A stretch of 64,000 bases of DNA from Anomaloglossus baeobatrachus (GCF_048569485.1 NC_134356.1:534080556-534144555); one strand, 5' to 3'; shown: positions 45,149 through 56,834, numbered from the stretch's first letter. The notes: generated by a model from the letters alone, not told the origin. A program made the numbers and translations.

Positions 45149-46593
45149 CAGGCTTGGGCAAAGTGTGGCCCACGGGACACATCCAGCCCTTTGGCTGTTC
45201 CAATCCGAGCCTCAGACTGAAACAGCTAAAGGGCCGAAAATAGTAGACTGCAGGCTGCACCGTGCCCTCTCCCCCTGCCCAGCTGCCACCACTCAGCACA
45301 GCAGTGAACAATGTTTGTATGTATGTAGGAGGTTGTGTTGTGGTTTATAAAGTATATATGGGACTACCTGGGGTCACATAAAGTATATAGGAAGCTATGT
45401 GGGGGCTCATACTGTATACAGGGGCAGGGTCCTCTTAACTCTTGTCCCTGTCTTTGCCTTGTTTTGTTTATGATTATTGTTCTTGTCGCTATTATGTGTT
45501 ATATGTTAAGGGTTATGTGGAGCTCAAGCTTTATATATGAGTAAGTGGGGATCATAATGTATATAGGAGGCTATATGAGACTTACACTTTATATTGGAGG
45601 CTATATGGGGCTCTTGCTGTATATAGGAGGCTATGTGGAGCTCATAGTGTAAATAGGAGGCTATGTGAGTGCTCATGCTGTATTTAGGAGGCTAAGTGAG
45701 GCTTTTGATGATGGGCTTATATGTGGGGGCTCATAATGTATTTAGGAGACTATGTGGGAGCTTATGATGTATTTAGGAAGATATGTGTGGCACATAATGT
45801 ATGTAGGAGGCTAAATGGGGCTCACACTGTATATAAGAAGCCATATGAGGCCTCATATTGTATATATGGCTGATTATCTATATAGGAGACTATGTGGGGC
45901 TCATATTGTATTTAGGAAACTATATGTGTGCTCATACTGTATTTAGGAGACTGTGGGCTCATACTGTATGTAGAGGGCTATGTGGGAGCTCATACTATAT
46001 ATTGCTGACTATGTGGAGGTTCACACTGTATATTGAGGGGCTATGTGTGTGCTCACATTGTATATACAGGGGCTAAGTGGGGGCTCACACTGTATACAGA
46101 GGCTATGTGGGGGCTCATACTGTATATAGGTGCTATATGTAAGCTCATACTATATGTAAGGGGCAGTGTAGGGGCTCATACTGTATATTGGGAGGTTGTG
46201 TGGGCTCATACTGTGTATAGGGGTGTTGTGTGGGGGCTCCTACTGTATATAGAGAGACTATGTGGGGGTTCATATTGTATATAGGAGGCTATGAGGGGGC
46301 TCATACTGTATACAGAGAAGCTATGTGGGGGGCTCATACTGTATATGGAGATTATATGGGGGTTCATACTGTATATAGTGTAGCTATGTGGGGACTCAGA
46401 CTGTATATGGAGAGGCTGTGTGGAGGCTCATACTGGATATAATGGGATGTCAGCATTCTTAATTCTGCTCAATATTAAGTGATATATTTAATATTAAATC
46501 ATATTTAATATGTTAATATTAATATTGAGCAGAATTCATTTCACAAGGTCTCTTCTCATTTGGCCCCTTGGGAAAGTTATTTGCCCACACCTA
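45149..46593. mobile_element. hAT-like non-autonomous element filled by a minisatellite
   Basis: The left end CAGGCTTGGGCAAAGTGTGG and the complement of the right end, TAGGTGTGGGCAAATAACTT, are hAT-type termini. GGCCCACGGGAC and GGGGCC follow inside the respective ends. An 8-bp duplication is not evident. The interior is mostly tandem repeat. Near the right end are the inverted arms ATTCTGCTCAATATTAA (46462-46478) and TTAATATTGAGCAGAAT (46519-46535). Confidence 0.55.
45340..46440. repeat. ~30-34-bp minisatellite, about 34 units
   Basis: The unit is GGCTATGTGGGGGCTCATAC followed by TGTATATAGGA, with frequent length variation. It fills most of the hAT-like element. Confidence 0.88.
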
Positions 46594-47456
46594 CCATAAA
46601 GGATAAATCCTACAGGATTATAGGTAATTACATGGAATATGTATTTTTTTGTAATGTTTGGTAATATTTGTTGAGTTTACAAAAGAACACTGTACATCAG
46701 ACACTTCATATATTATAATGTTATTATTTTTTCCCCTCTTTGTATCACTTTTACTAGCAGGATAAGAAGTAGAGCCAATTTTTTTCAATTGGGTCAGGAA
46801 GTCTGTCGGAGAGACCCGACACCTCTGAGTTCAACCAGCATGACTGTCCAGTGTCAGAGGCTCCAGCTAATCAGTGTTGTCAGCACTCAAGTGCATTTCT
46901 GCTGATATTTTTTAGTCATCCTCTTTATATTGTGCCAGGAAATGGGCCCGCATAGCTCTCTGAAGCAGTGCCTTGAGCCCTGGACTCCGCATGCTACAGG
47001 ATGCTGATACTACATATCCGCTTATATTCTCCTCAGTGTGCTGACCTGACAAACAATTAAGTAAGCGTCTATAGTCAGATCACTAATGTATGGTAATCTT
47101 TCTGGGATGTTGGAATCATGTCAGCTTTTAACATTTGGGTGCTGGCAAAGACGCATTTAATAGTGTCCACCATCCAAAAATTGTCTCATTCGCTCCTTTT
47201 GGACTTTTCAAATTTTATTACGTATTCATATTTATTCATTTATTTATTAGTTAAGAGTTTTTAGATTTCTAAAATACAAATCTCAAAATCAAAATTCAGT
47301 AGTAGATAACACATCTACATAAAGTACTTTGGTATAAATATAGACAAGCGTGCCCCATAGAATAGATGAAAAGTAACCAAATATTATTATGCCAGATTTT
47401 GACAATCCAGAACAGAGGTGCAGTATCTAGTTTGTTTTGCCCTTGTTTACCATTTC
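46594..47456. other. Unassigned sequence
   Basis: No element ends, arrays or coding frames recognised. Confidence 0.4.
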
Positions 47457-47769
47457 TATAGTGAAGGAAATAATTATTTGATCCCTTGCTGATTTTGTAA
47501 ATTTGCCCACTGACAAAGACATGAACAGTCTATAACAGGGGTCATGACCATGACCTTTTATGCGGCCTACGGGCAGATTCCCGGGGGTGGCAGTGCTTGG
47601 CCACTGCCGTGGTCTTACCTGGAGCCGGCCCTTTAAGGCTTCACATGCGCTGCTTGTGCGCACCAATGAGCTCTATCCCTGGCAGATGCCAGCGTGCTCA
47701 GGACTGACTTTGTGGGCGGGTTTAGCGCTCTGCGCTTCCGTCCCACAGCAGCTTCACCGTTTCCTGCAT

Positions 47770-48080
47770 TGTGCCGCCTGCTCTCCCCCCCTTCTCCCGT
47801 GCAGTGTGCCTCAATCAGTGCTGTGTGCTGCCCGCTCTCTGCCCCTTCTCCGGTGCAGCGTGCAGCTCCACGTGCTGTGTGCTGCCCGCTCTCTGCCCCT
47901 TCTCCGGTGCAGCGTGCAGCTCCACGTGCTGTGTGCTGCCGCTCCCCGGCGCTGTGTGCTGCCCGCTCTCTGCTCCTTCTCCGGTGCAGCGTGCAGCTCC
48001 ACGTGCTGTGTGTTGCCGCTCCCCGGCGCTGTGTGCCGCCCGCTCTCTGCCCCTTCTCCGGTGCAGCGTGCCCCCTGCAG
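47770..48080. repeat. ~54-84-bp tandem repeat in the hAT element
   Basis: The unit is CTGCCCGCTCTCTGCCCCTT, CTCCGGTGCAGCGTGCAGCT, then CCACGTGCTGTGTG. Some units add GCCGCTCCCCGGCGCTGTGTG, giving a higher-order pattern. Open frames of up to 188 residues here are artefacts. Confidence 0.85.
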
Positions 48081-48224
48081 TACTGTGTGCAGACTCCCGA
48101 GCGATATGGATCACCCCCACTGTTGAGTTCTCTCCAGTGCTCCTTACCACCCCAAGTGCAGTGTACCCCCTAGGGAAGTCTGTGCTCTGCAAGTGCTGTC
48201 TGTGCCCCCCAGTCTCCCCTTAGT

Positions 48225-48900
48225 GAAGTCTGTGTGCCCCACCCTTAGTGATGTCTGTGTGCCCCCCCTTAGTGATGTCTGTGTGCCCCCCCCTTAGTGA
48301 TTCCTGTGCCCACCTAGTGATGTCCGTGCCCCCCTAGTGCTCTCTGTGTTGCCCTAGTGATGTGTGTGCCCCCCAGTGCCATCTGTGCCCCACAGCAATG
48401 CTTATGCCTCCCTGTGACCTAGTAATGTATGTTCCCCAGCATCTCCTGTTATGTATATGCTCCCAGCCCCTCCTGTCATGGATATGCCCCAGCGTCTCCT
48501 GTGATATGTATGCCCCAACCCCTCCAGTGATATATACGTCACACACTGGGGTATATACATCACATTGAAGATGCTGGGGCTGTACATATGACAGGAGGGG
48601 CTGGGGGCATATACCTCACAGGAAAGGCTGTGCGCATATACATCAAAGGAGAGGCTGAAAGCATATACATCACAGGAGGGGGCTGGGGGCATATACATGT
48701 CCCAGACCCTCGTGTGATGTATGTGCCCCCAGTGTCTTCTGTGATGTAGGTGTCTCTTGTGATGTATATACAGCAGTCCCAGCGTCTCCTATGTGATGTA
48801 TATGCCAGCAGCCCCTTCAGTGATATATGTGTCTCCTGTGATTTATATACACCAGTCCCTGTGTCTGTTGTATGATGTATATAGTCTACCAATCTTATTA
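48225..48900. repeat. Degenerate ~24-30-bp repeats that change orientation
   Basis: The units on the left read GTGATGTCTGTGTGCCCCCC, then CCTGTGATGTATATGCCCC. From about 48555 to 48690 the complementary form (GGGGCATATACATCACAGGA) appears, then the first orientation returns. The segment is thus an inverted tandem array able to form a long hairpin. Confidence 0.7.
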
Positions 48901-49291
48901 TCACAAAGAGTTGCCTGCGCTCTAGACTGTGACAAACCTGGAAAAGAGAGAAGCAACATAAGTATCACCGAACATCACAGACGCACAAAAGAGAAGCCGC
49001 TCCGGCCACCACAATAGGGGTGAGTTAACTAACTGTTTGACCAAATATAGTTGGTTCATTTTCACATTGATAATTTTGTGCGGCCCCCGAAGGTTGGCAG
49101 AAATTTCTAATTGGCCCCCGGCAGCAAAAAGGTTCCCCACACCTGGTCTATAATTTTAAGGGTAGGTTAATTTTAACAGTGAGAGATAGAATATCCAAAG
49201 TCAAATCCAGAAAATCACATTGTATAAATTATAAAAATGTATTTGCATTTTGCAGAGAGAAATTAGTATTTGATCCCCTACCAACCATTAA

Positions 49292-49865
49292 AGCGGGCTT
49301 TACACGAGATGATAGATTGTGCGATATGTCGTCGGGGTCACGGTTTTCGTGACGCACATCCGGCATACCGCACGACGTCGTCTCGTGTGACACCTCCTAG
49401 CGACGCAGTATCGCTCACAAATCGTGAGTCGTGTACTCGTCGCTAGGTTTCATAAAATTGTTTAATTAAAATGGCGGCGGTTGTTCATCGTTTCCGTGGC
49501 ATCACACGTTGCTCCGTGTGACACCACGGGAACGATGAACAACAGCTTTACCTGCCTCCTGCGGCACCCGACGGCTTAATGGAAGGAAGGAGGTGGGCGG
49601 GATGTTTACATCCCGCTCATCTCCGCCCCTCCGCTTCTATTGGTTGCCCGCCGTGTGATGTTGCTGTGACGCCGAACGTCCCTCCCACTCCAGGAAGTGG
49701 ACGTTCGTCGCCCACAGCGAGGTCGTCCGGAAGGTAAGTATGTGTGACGGGGGTTAAACGAGTTTGTGTGCCATGGGCAACTAATTGCCCGTGACGCAAA
49801 AACGACGGGGGCGGGTACGATCGATTGTGCTATCGCACAATCTATCGTCTCGTGTAAAGCAGGCT
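49292..49865. mobile_element. PIF/Harbinger-type MITE, 574 bp, in Tc1 copy C
   Basis: TAA flanks both sides (49289-49291 and 49866-49868). The left end is AGCGGGCTTTACACGAGA and the right-end complement is AGCCTGCTTTACACGAGACG. Its internal palindrome is GCGGGATGTTTACATCCCGC (49597-49616), near a CCAAT box on the complementary strand (49637-49641). Confidence 0.85.
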
Positions 49866-49893
49866 TAAGAGTTCTGGCTCCTACAGTCACTAA

Positions 49894-50084
49894 AGGGTAC
49901 TTTACACACTGCGACATAGTTAGCGATCTCGTTAGCGATGTGAATTCTAGATCGCAAGTGCAATCTTTTGAGATCGCACATGCGTAAAATGACCTATGTG
50001 CGACCTCGAAAGATTGCATTTGCGATCTAGAATTTTACATCGCTAATGAGATCGCTAGAGATGTCGGAGTGTGTAAAGTACCCT
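49894..50084. mobile_element. Small palindromic MITE, 191 bp
   Basis: The ends AGGGTACTTTACACACTGCG and its complement are near-exact, and the two halves fold on each other along the whole length (GCGATCTAGAATT segments). TAA on the left and TTA on the right are compatible with a TWA target with one change. It lies 25 bases from the previous MITE, within the Tc1 leader. Confidence 0.8.
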
Positions 50085-50202
50085 TTAGACACTCCTAATC
50101 AACACGTTACCTGCAATAAAGATAGCTGTCTTAAATTGTCATCTGTATAAAAGACTCCAGTCCACAGACTCAATTAATCAGTCAGACTCTAACCTCTAGG
50201 AC

Positions 50203-52190
50203 ATGGACAAGACCAAAGAGCTTTCTAAGGATGTCAGGGACAAGATCATAGACCTGCACAAGGGTGGAATGGGCTACAAAACCATAAGTAAGATGCTGGG
50301 TGAAAAGGAGACAACTATTGGTGCAATAGTAAGAAAATGCAAGAAATACAAAATGAGTGTCAATCGACATCAATCTGGGGCACCATACAAAATCTCACCT
50401 CGTGGGATATTCAAGATCATGAGGAAGGTGAGAGATCAGCCTAAAACTACATGGGGAGAACTTGTTAATAATCTCAAGGCAGCTGGGACCACTGTCACCA
50501 AGAAAACCATTGGTAACACATTACGCCATAATGGCTTAAAATCCTGCAGTGCCCGCAAAGTCCCACTGCTCAAGAAGAAACATGTGCAGGCCCGGCTGAA
50601 GTTTGCCAATGAACACCTGGATGATTCGGAGAGTGATTGGAAGAAGGTGCTGGGGTCAGATGAGACAAAAATTGAGCTCTTTGGCCTTAACTCAATTCGC
50701 CGTGTTTGGAGGAAGAGAAATGCTGCCTATTACCCAAAGAACAGCGTCCCCACTGTCAAGCATGGAGGTGTAAACATTGTTTTGGGGGTGTTTCTCTGTT
50801 AAGGGCACAGGAATACTTCACCGCATCAATGGGACAATGGATGGAGCCATGTACCGTAAAATCCTGAGTGAAAACCTCCTTCCCTCCACCAGGACATTAA
50901 AAATGGATTGTAGCTCAGTCTTCCAGCATGACAATGACCCAAAACATACAGCTAAGGCAACAAATGAGTGGTTCAAAAAGAAGCACATTAAGGTCATGGA
51001 GTAACCTAGTCAGTGTCCAGACCTTAACCCCTTCATTCCCAGGCGATTTTCCGTTTTGTTTTTTTTTGCTCACTTCTTCCGCGAGCAGTAACTTTTTTAT
51101 TTTTCTGTCAATCTTGCCATATAAAGGCCTGTTTTTTTGTTGCATGAGCTGTACTTTTTAATGAAACCATAAGTTTTACCATATAGTGTACTGGAGAACA
51201 GCAAAAAAAATTTCAATTGCAGAAAAACTGCAAAAATAGTGCGATTGCACAATAGTTTTTGGGATATTTTATTCACAGAGTTCACTATATGGTAAAAATG
51301 ATGTGATGGTGTGATGTCTCAGGTTGGTACGAGTTTGTTGAAACGAAACATGTATAGGTTTACTTTTATATAATGGGTTAAAAATAATTCACAAGTTTGT
51401 CCAAATAAAGTGGCACACTCTTTGCGTCATTTTTCGAAACCCGTTGCATTCTCATTTTTGGGATCTATGGCTCAATGATGGCTTATATTTTGCGTCTTGA
51501 GCTGACATTTTTAACGGTACCATGTTTGCGCAGATGCTACATTTTGATCATCTGTTATTGCATTTTGCGCAAAATTTTGTGGTGACCAAAAACGTAATCT
51601 GGAGAAAAGCTGCTTTACTCTCACACACGACAGTCTGCCGGCAGTGAGAGAAAGTGACTTATGATAGCTACAGGAGTCATCACGTAACCCTATGCTACCA
51701 TGGCAACCACCGGCAATCACGTGATCACATCACGTGACTTCTGATGGCGCTAGGTAAGGTAATGCTTACCGTGGCGCGTATGTTACATCTTGCTGTCAGA
51801 TTTTGACAGCGAGACATAAGGGGTTAATAGGTGTGGGTGGATAGCGATTCCACTCGTGCCTGGCAGGCACACATGTGAGCTGTTGAAATCACCATGGACT
51901 GCCCACGGCAGGCGGCGGGGATTAACCTCACACAATCCATGATGTATCCAGTATGTCATGTGTCATTAAGAGGTTAATCCCATAGAAAACTTATGGAGGA
52001 AGCTGAAGCTCCGAGTTGCCAAGCGACAGCCTCAACATCTTAATGATTTAGAGATGATCTGCAAAGAGGAGTGGAACAAAATTCCTCCTGACATGTGCGC
52101 AAGCCTCATCATCAACTCATCAACTCATCAACTACAAAAAACGTCTGACTGCTGCACTTGCCAAAAAGGGTTTTGCCACCAAGTATTAAG
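50203..52190 (+). pseudogene. Tc1 transposase pseudogene (copy C)
   Basis: Starts MDKTKELSKDVRDKIIDLHK. The helix-turn-helix region is complete, followed by the first catalytic Asp in GSDETKIEL (the usual Trp before Ser is Gly) and KHGGVNI. A frameshift near 50790 moves reading to [20 protein letters not shown]. The second Asp follows in [18 protein letters not shown] replaces the Trp codon of the EWP motif at 51001-51003. The PIENLW glutamate motif is split by a TTAA element at 51028-51973, and after it the sequence resumes as [22 protein letters not shown] with a further frame change near its end. It cannot produce transposase. Confidence 0.9.
51028..51973. mobile_element. piggyBac-type TTAA non-autonomous element, 946 bp
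   Basis: TTAA at 51024-51027 and 51974-51977. The ends CCCCTTCATTCCCAGG and, in complement, CCTCTTAATGACACATGAC start CCYCTT as in piggyBac-type frog elements. It interrupts the DLNPIE codons of the Tc1 transposase, so the empty site can be deduced exactly. The interior is non-coding (ACCATATAGTGTACTGG and TTCACTATATGGTAAAA form an inverted pair). Confidence 0.82.
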
Positions 52191-52412
52191 TCTTGTATGC
52201 CAGAGGGATCAAATACTTATTTCTCTCTGCAAAATGTATATAAAATTTATATAATTTATACAATGTGATTTTCTGGATTTTATTTTGGATATTCTCTCAC
52301 TGTTAAAATTAACTTACCCCTAAAATTATAGACTGTTCATGTCTTTGTCAGTGGGCAAACTTACAAAATCAGCAAGGGATCAAATAATTAAATAATTATT
52401 TCCTTCACTGTA

Positions 52413-52672
52413 TAACTCTTGGTCCCATTTCACATCAATTTTTTTTCTACAGATTTTCAGGTTCACTTTATATTTTATGACTTCTGGATATTGTTTTAAA
52501 AGGAATGTCAGCAAAAAATAACCTATTTTTTTTAATTTAGGTGTTTGTGTTAACCGCTATATTTATTATTATTTTTGTCAGTTTTTTTTCCTATATCACG
52601 CAGTTTTCACAATGGCCACTAGGGCTACTCCAGACTCATACTTCCTGTTGTTTCAAGAACTTCTCATGTACA
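52413..52672. other. Unassigned AT-rich sequence
   Basis: T-rich runs and no recognised element. Confidence 0.4.
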
Positions 52673-52850
52673 TTCTCAGTAGTTAGCACAGCAGTCTTGC
52701 TGCACTGGGGTTCAAATCCCATCAAGGACAACATCTGCAAGACGTTTGTATGTTCTCCTAATAGTTGCTTGGGTTTCCTCCAGGTTCTCAGGTTTCCTCC
52801 CACACTCCAAAGATATACAGATAGGGAATTTAGATTGTGAGCAAAATAAA
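52673..52850 (+). mobile_element. V-SINE-like tRNA-derived SINE fragment
   Basis: CAGTAGTTAGCAC and GGGTTCAAATCCC (a tRNA-like B box, 52708-52720) are followed by TTTGTATGTTCTCC, GGGTTTCCTCCAGGTTCTC and GGTTTCCTCCCACACTCCAA, the conserved central domain of vertebrate V-SINEs. The tail is lost. The 5' part lacks a few bases, so it is an old copy. Confidence 0.82.
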
Positions 52851-52926
52851 TAAGTACATACATTGCCATCAATAAACTAACTCAGACTCCATCCTTTGTA
52901 CTAAAGCATGTAATGAGTGTGTGTAA

Positions 52927-54396
52927 GGCTACATTCACACAACCGTCGCGTTTTTGCAGTCCGCAAAAAAACGGTCCTGTTTTTTCATGGATGCATCCAT
53001 GTGGCTTCTGTGTGTCATCCGTTCCGTATATGGGCTGTGTGTCATCCGTGTGTCATCCGTGGGCCTTCAGTTTTTTTTCGAGAACTGCAAAAAAAACGGA
53101 AGGAGCTAGATAGATAAATAGATGGATAGATATATATAGATAGGGATAGATAGATAGATAGAGGGATAGATAGAGAGACAGAGAGATAAAGGGATAAATA
53201 GAGAGATAGAGGAATGAATGAATGAACAGAGGAATGTCCCACTCCCAAGCATTTTGTAATCTTGCACCCTTTAGTGCCTTTCATGTGGCTCTAAAGGGTG
53301 CTTAGCCTTGACTTTAGCCAAAAAATAAATAAATAATTAAAAAAGCGACATGGGTCCCCCCTATCTTTTGTAGCCAACTCGGGTAAAGCAGACGGCTGCA
53401 GCCTGCAGACCACAGCTGGCAGCTCTACCTTGGCTGGTAATACAAAACAGAGGGCACCCCACACTGTTAGTTTAAATTAAATAAATAATTTAAAACCAAA
53501 AACGTGGGGTCCCCCCCAAATTGGATCACCAGCCAAGGTAAACCGGACAGCTGTGGTCTGGTATTCTCAGACTAGGGAGGTTTGTAGTTCTTCGACTTTC
53601 CCCAGCCTAAAAATAGCAAGCCGCAGCCACTCCAGATGTGGCACATCCATTAGATGCACCAATCCTAATGCTTTTCCCCAGGTCATCACATTGCCCTGGT
53701 GCGGTGGCAAATGAGGTAATATATGGGGTTGATACCAGCTGTGTAATGTCAGCTGGCATCAAGCCCTGTCAGTAACCCAGTCAGTAATAAAATAAAAAAA
53801 AAAACTGACGACAAACACATTTTTATTTGAAAAAGTGCTCCCCAAAACATTCCCTCTTTCACCAATCTATTGGAAAGAAAAATCAAATCCGGGTCGGCGT
53901 AATCAAATAAGAGGGTCCCACGACGATTCATACTCACTGTCCCAGAACTTTACTAACCTTTTGATGGCAACATTCATCATCCCTGCAGCTGCTCGCAATG
54001 CAGTGTTAGTATCTGCTGACACTGCAGTGCGGGCAGCTGATGACACACTGCAGTGCGAGCAGCCATGGGGCTGGCAGGGGACCGGGACACAGACTGCAGA
54101 GGCACCTGACGGAAGCCACACGGAAGTGCTTCCGTGCAGCTTCTGGGGATTTTGCAAACCCATTGACTTGTATTGAGTCACGGTCCGTTATTAAGGAATA
54201 GAATAGGAGATGTGCAATAATAACAGAACGGACATACGGCATCTGATCTGTTTTTTTGTAGGATCTGATGCACTCGGAAGTGCTTCCGTGTGCCATCCAA
54301 ACCTACACAGAACACCTTAAAAAGATGGTCCTGTCAGTAGGTTCGAAAAAAACAGGAACTGAACAGGACAGATGGAACGGTCATATGAATGAGCCC
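52927..54396. mobile_element. PIF/Harbinger-type non-autonomous element, about 1.5 kb
   Basis: TAA at 52924-52926 and 54397-54399. The left end GGCTACATTCACACAACCGT and the complement of the right end, GGGCTCATTCATATGACCGT, match well. The interior contains a GATA array and non-coding DNA. Confidence 0.7.
53107..53220. repeat. GATA/GAGA microsatellite
   Basis: (GATA)n with GAGA and GGGATA interruptions inside the PIF-type element. Confidence 0.95.
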
Positions 54397-54399
54397 TAA

Positions 54400-54960
54400 A
54401 GGCTGCTTTACACGGTACGACCGATTGTGCAATTTCACAATCGATCGTACCCGCCCCCGTCCTTTTTGCGTCACGGCCAAATCGCTGCCCATGTCGCACA
54501 AAGTTGGTAACCCCCGTCACACGTACTTACCTCTCGTGCGACCACGCTGTGGGCGGCGAATGTCCACTTCCTGGAGTGGGAGGGACGTTCAGCGTCACAG
54601 CGACGTCACACGGCCACCGGCCAATGGAAGCGGAGGGGCGAAGATGAGCGGGACGTAAACGTCCCGCCCACCTCCTTCCTTCACATAGCCGGCGGCGGCC
54701 GCGTGACGCAGGTGAGCTGCTGTTCATCGTTCCCGGGGTGTCACACGGAGCAGCGTGTGCTACCACGGAAACTATGAACAACTAAATTAAACGATATTGT
54801 GGAACCTAGCGACCAGTACACGACTGACGATTTGTGAGCGATACTGCGTCGCTAGGAGATGTCACACAGGCCGGAATCGCCAGCGATGCTGGATGTGCGT
54901 CACAAAAACCGTGACCCCGACGATCTATCGCATGATAGATTGTCTGGTGTAAAGCAGCCT
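54400..54960. mobile_element. PIF/Harbinger-type MITE, 561 bp, inserted at a neighbour's target duplication
   Basis: The left end AGGCTGCTTTACACGGTACG and the complement of the right end, AGGCTGCTTTACACCAGACA, match. TAA lies on both sides (54397-54399 and 54961-54963), and the left TAA is also the right duplication of the 52927-54396 element. It carries a CCAAT box (54621) and the palindrome GCGGGACGTAAACGTCCCGC (54648-54667). Confidence 0.85.
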
Positions 54961-54963
54961 TAA

Positions 54964-55202
54964 AGGTCATTGTGAAAGATCAAGTGTGACATCACCTATG
55001 AAGACTGCTAGATCCTGTGTTATTAGCTGTGTATAGAGATCTTTTCAATGTCACTGTTTACCTTTGATGATAATGAGTCTGCTGAACTCTCTTCCTGAAA
55101 GAAGAAACATATGAGTCTAAAATTGCCCTAGTGGTCATTGTGCCAATTGAAAGATATTAATACAGATTGTGATATAAAGAAAAATTGAAAAAAAAAATTA
55201 TA
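54964..55202. other. Unassigned AT-rich sequence
   Basis: No feature recognised before the Tc1 terminus. Confidence 0.4.
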
Positions 55203-55204
55203 TA

Positions 55205-56395
55205 TAGCTCTGGCAAAAATTAAGAGGCCACTGCAAAATTTTCAGTTTTTCTGATTTTACTCTTTATAGGTATATTTTTGAGTAAAATGTAAATTGTTCT
55301 TTTATTCCATAAATTATTGACAATGTCTCCAAAATTCCAAGCAATAAATTTTGTATTTATTTTCTGAAAATGAGAAATGGTCAAAATAACAAAAAATGCA
55401 CAGTGCTTTCAGACCTCAAATAATGCAAAGAAAATAAGTTCATTATCATTTAGAAGCAACAATACTAATGTTTTAACTCACGAAGAGTTCAGAAATCAAT
55501 ATTTTGTGGAATAACCATGATTTTTAATCCCAGCTTTCATGCATCTTGGCATGCTTTCCACCAGTCTTTCACACTGCTTTTGGGTGACTGTGACGGGGTC
55601 CTTCTCCCATATCACACAATCAACAGAGCGAGAGATGATGGAACAATTCAAAGAACATTTATTCCAAGCAAATCAAACGGCCCATACAATAATCCACCAC
55701 ACAGAGGGTAAAATAGTTCAGAAGCACAAATATAGTCCAGTAATCGATAAAGGCCCAGGTCTCTCTGGGGAGCCACAATTACTGCCCCAGAGGGGCAAAC
55801 AGACTGACCATCAAGTAATCCTTCACACAAAGAGTGAAATAGTCCAGTAATGACATAAATGTCCCGGGGGGGATGAGTCACAATCCTCCAGCAGTCCTTT
55901 TCCAGGGAAATCGGGTGTCTCAGTCTCTCTGGGGTGTCAGCCTCTCCTCAGAGGATCAATCTTGCTCCTCTCTTCTCCTACTCAGCCAGACTGAATCACA
56001 AATCCCTCAGGTAGGCAGAGAGTTTAGGTGGATTCTAGGCCCCCTCCCCCACACCTATGGATAGAAGCACTTCAAGAAGTTATAACCCAGCAGACAGGAT
56101 AAACAATACATCGAATAGACAGAACATCACACCCAAAACATGAAATCACACAAAATGGTACATGACACACAATATCTCACCATCACAGTGACCTTATGCC
56201 ACTCTTGGTGCAAAAATTTAAGCAGTTCTTTGTTTTATGGTTTTGGACGATCCATCTTCCTCTTGATTACATTCCAGAGGTTTTCAATGAGGTTCAGGTT
56301 TGGAGATTGGGCTGACCATGACAGGGTTTTGATGTGGTGGTCCTTCATCCACACATTGATTGACCTAGCTGTGTGGCATGACGAAAACCCCTTTG
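55205..56395 (-). mobile_element. Tc1-like transposon, copy D, truncated and split by an LTR
   Basis: It begins at a TA-flanked terminus TAGCTCTGGCAAAAATTAAG, the end of a Tc1 family shared by fish and frogs. The minus strand encodes the C-terminal part of a transposase: HTARSINVWMKDHHIKTLSW, then SPNLNLIENLWNVIKRKMD with the catalytic Glu. The N-terminal two thirds and the other terminus are missing beyond about 56395. Confidence 0.78.
55589..56187 (+). mobile_element. Solo LTR, 599 bp, distinct family
   Basis: It starts TGTGACGGGGTCC and ends CACCATCACA, with an exact 5-bp duplication GTGAC on both sides (55584-55588 and 56188-56192). It sits inside Tc1 copy D. Its composition is unlike the larger LTRs, but its tip can also pair (GTGA with TCAC, GGG with CCC). 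No internal region. Confidence 0.85.
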
Positions 56396-56834
56396 TATAT
56401 CCCATGCACAAATTTTGCCAGCGGGTTTGACTGAATTTCCTAATGTGATATTTGCAGTTACACACAGGATCACCTGTTTCCTGACAGATGATTACTGGTA
56501 TATAAGGTTATGTTCACATCTGCCTCAGAAGCTTTAATTCCTCAGATTATCTCAGATTTAATAATAAGAATAGTTTTGCAAACAGGAATATTTTTCTTGT
56601 AAGAATGGAGGGACAAAATAATGGAAACCATAGGCCCATTAGTCAATGAGTTCATTTGGCTAATTTTATGGTATATCTCGAAACCAGAGCAAAGATTTGA
56701 TCAGAAATCCCAGAATTTACCAAATTTTATTATTTTCTCTTTACTTTGGAAGTCCACAAAGTGATTGTTCTGAGAGGACTTATGGGCATGTTTTAGGAAT
56801 GTGACCATTTCATTAGATTCAGTGTGAATACTGC
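56396..56834. other. Unassigned sequence
   Basis: No feature recognised, apart from the LINE target AATACTGC at its right edge (56827-56834). Confidence 0.4.

Larger units (their letters stand above)
47536..49145. mobile_element. hAT-type non-autonomous element, 1610 bp
   Basis: The exact 8-bp duplication GTCTATAA flanks it (47528-47535 and 49146-49153). The ends are CAGGGGTCATGACC and, in complement, CAGGTGTGGGGAACC, both hAT-like. The interior is two minisatellite regions. No transposase. Confidence 0.9.
47459..52410 (+). mobile_element. Tc1-like transposon, copy C (IR/DR type) with four nested insertions
   Basis: The outer termini AGTGAAGGAAATAATTATTT at 47460 and its complement at 52391-52409 are flanked by TA. 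Inner repeats of the same family (AAATTAGTATTTGATCCCC near 49260; GGGATCAAATACTTATTTC near 52205) show the IR/DR organisation known from salmonid and Sleeping Beauty-type elements. Insertions occupy 47536-49145, 49292-49865, 49894-50084 and 51028-51973. Removing them leaves about 1.6 kb, the normal Tc1 size. Confidence 0.92.

Noticed and set aside
47770-48126. Cys/Leu-rich frames suggesting a secreted protein
   Set aside because: All three frames stay open through a GC-rich tandem repeat inside a hAT-type element.
52673-52850. tRNA gene
   Set aside because: The B box is present, but there is no full cloverleaf and the downstream V-SINE-like domain identifies a SINE.
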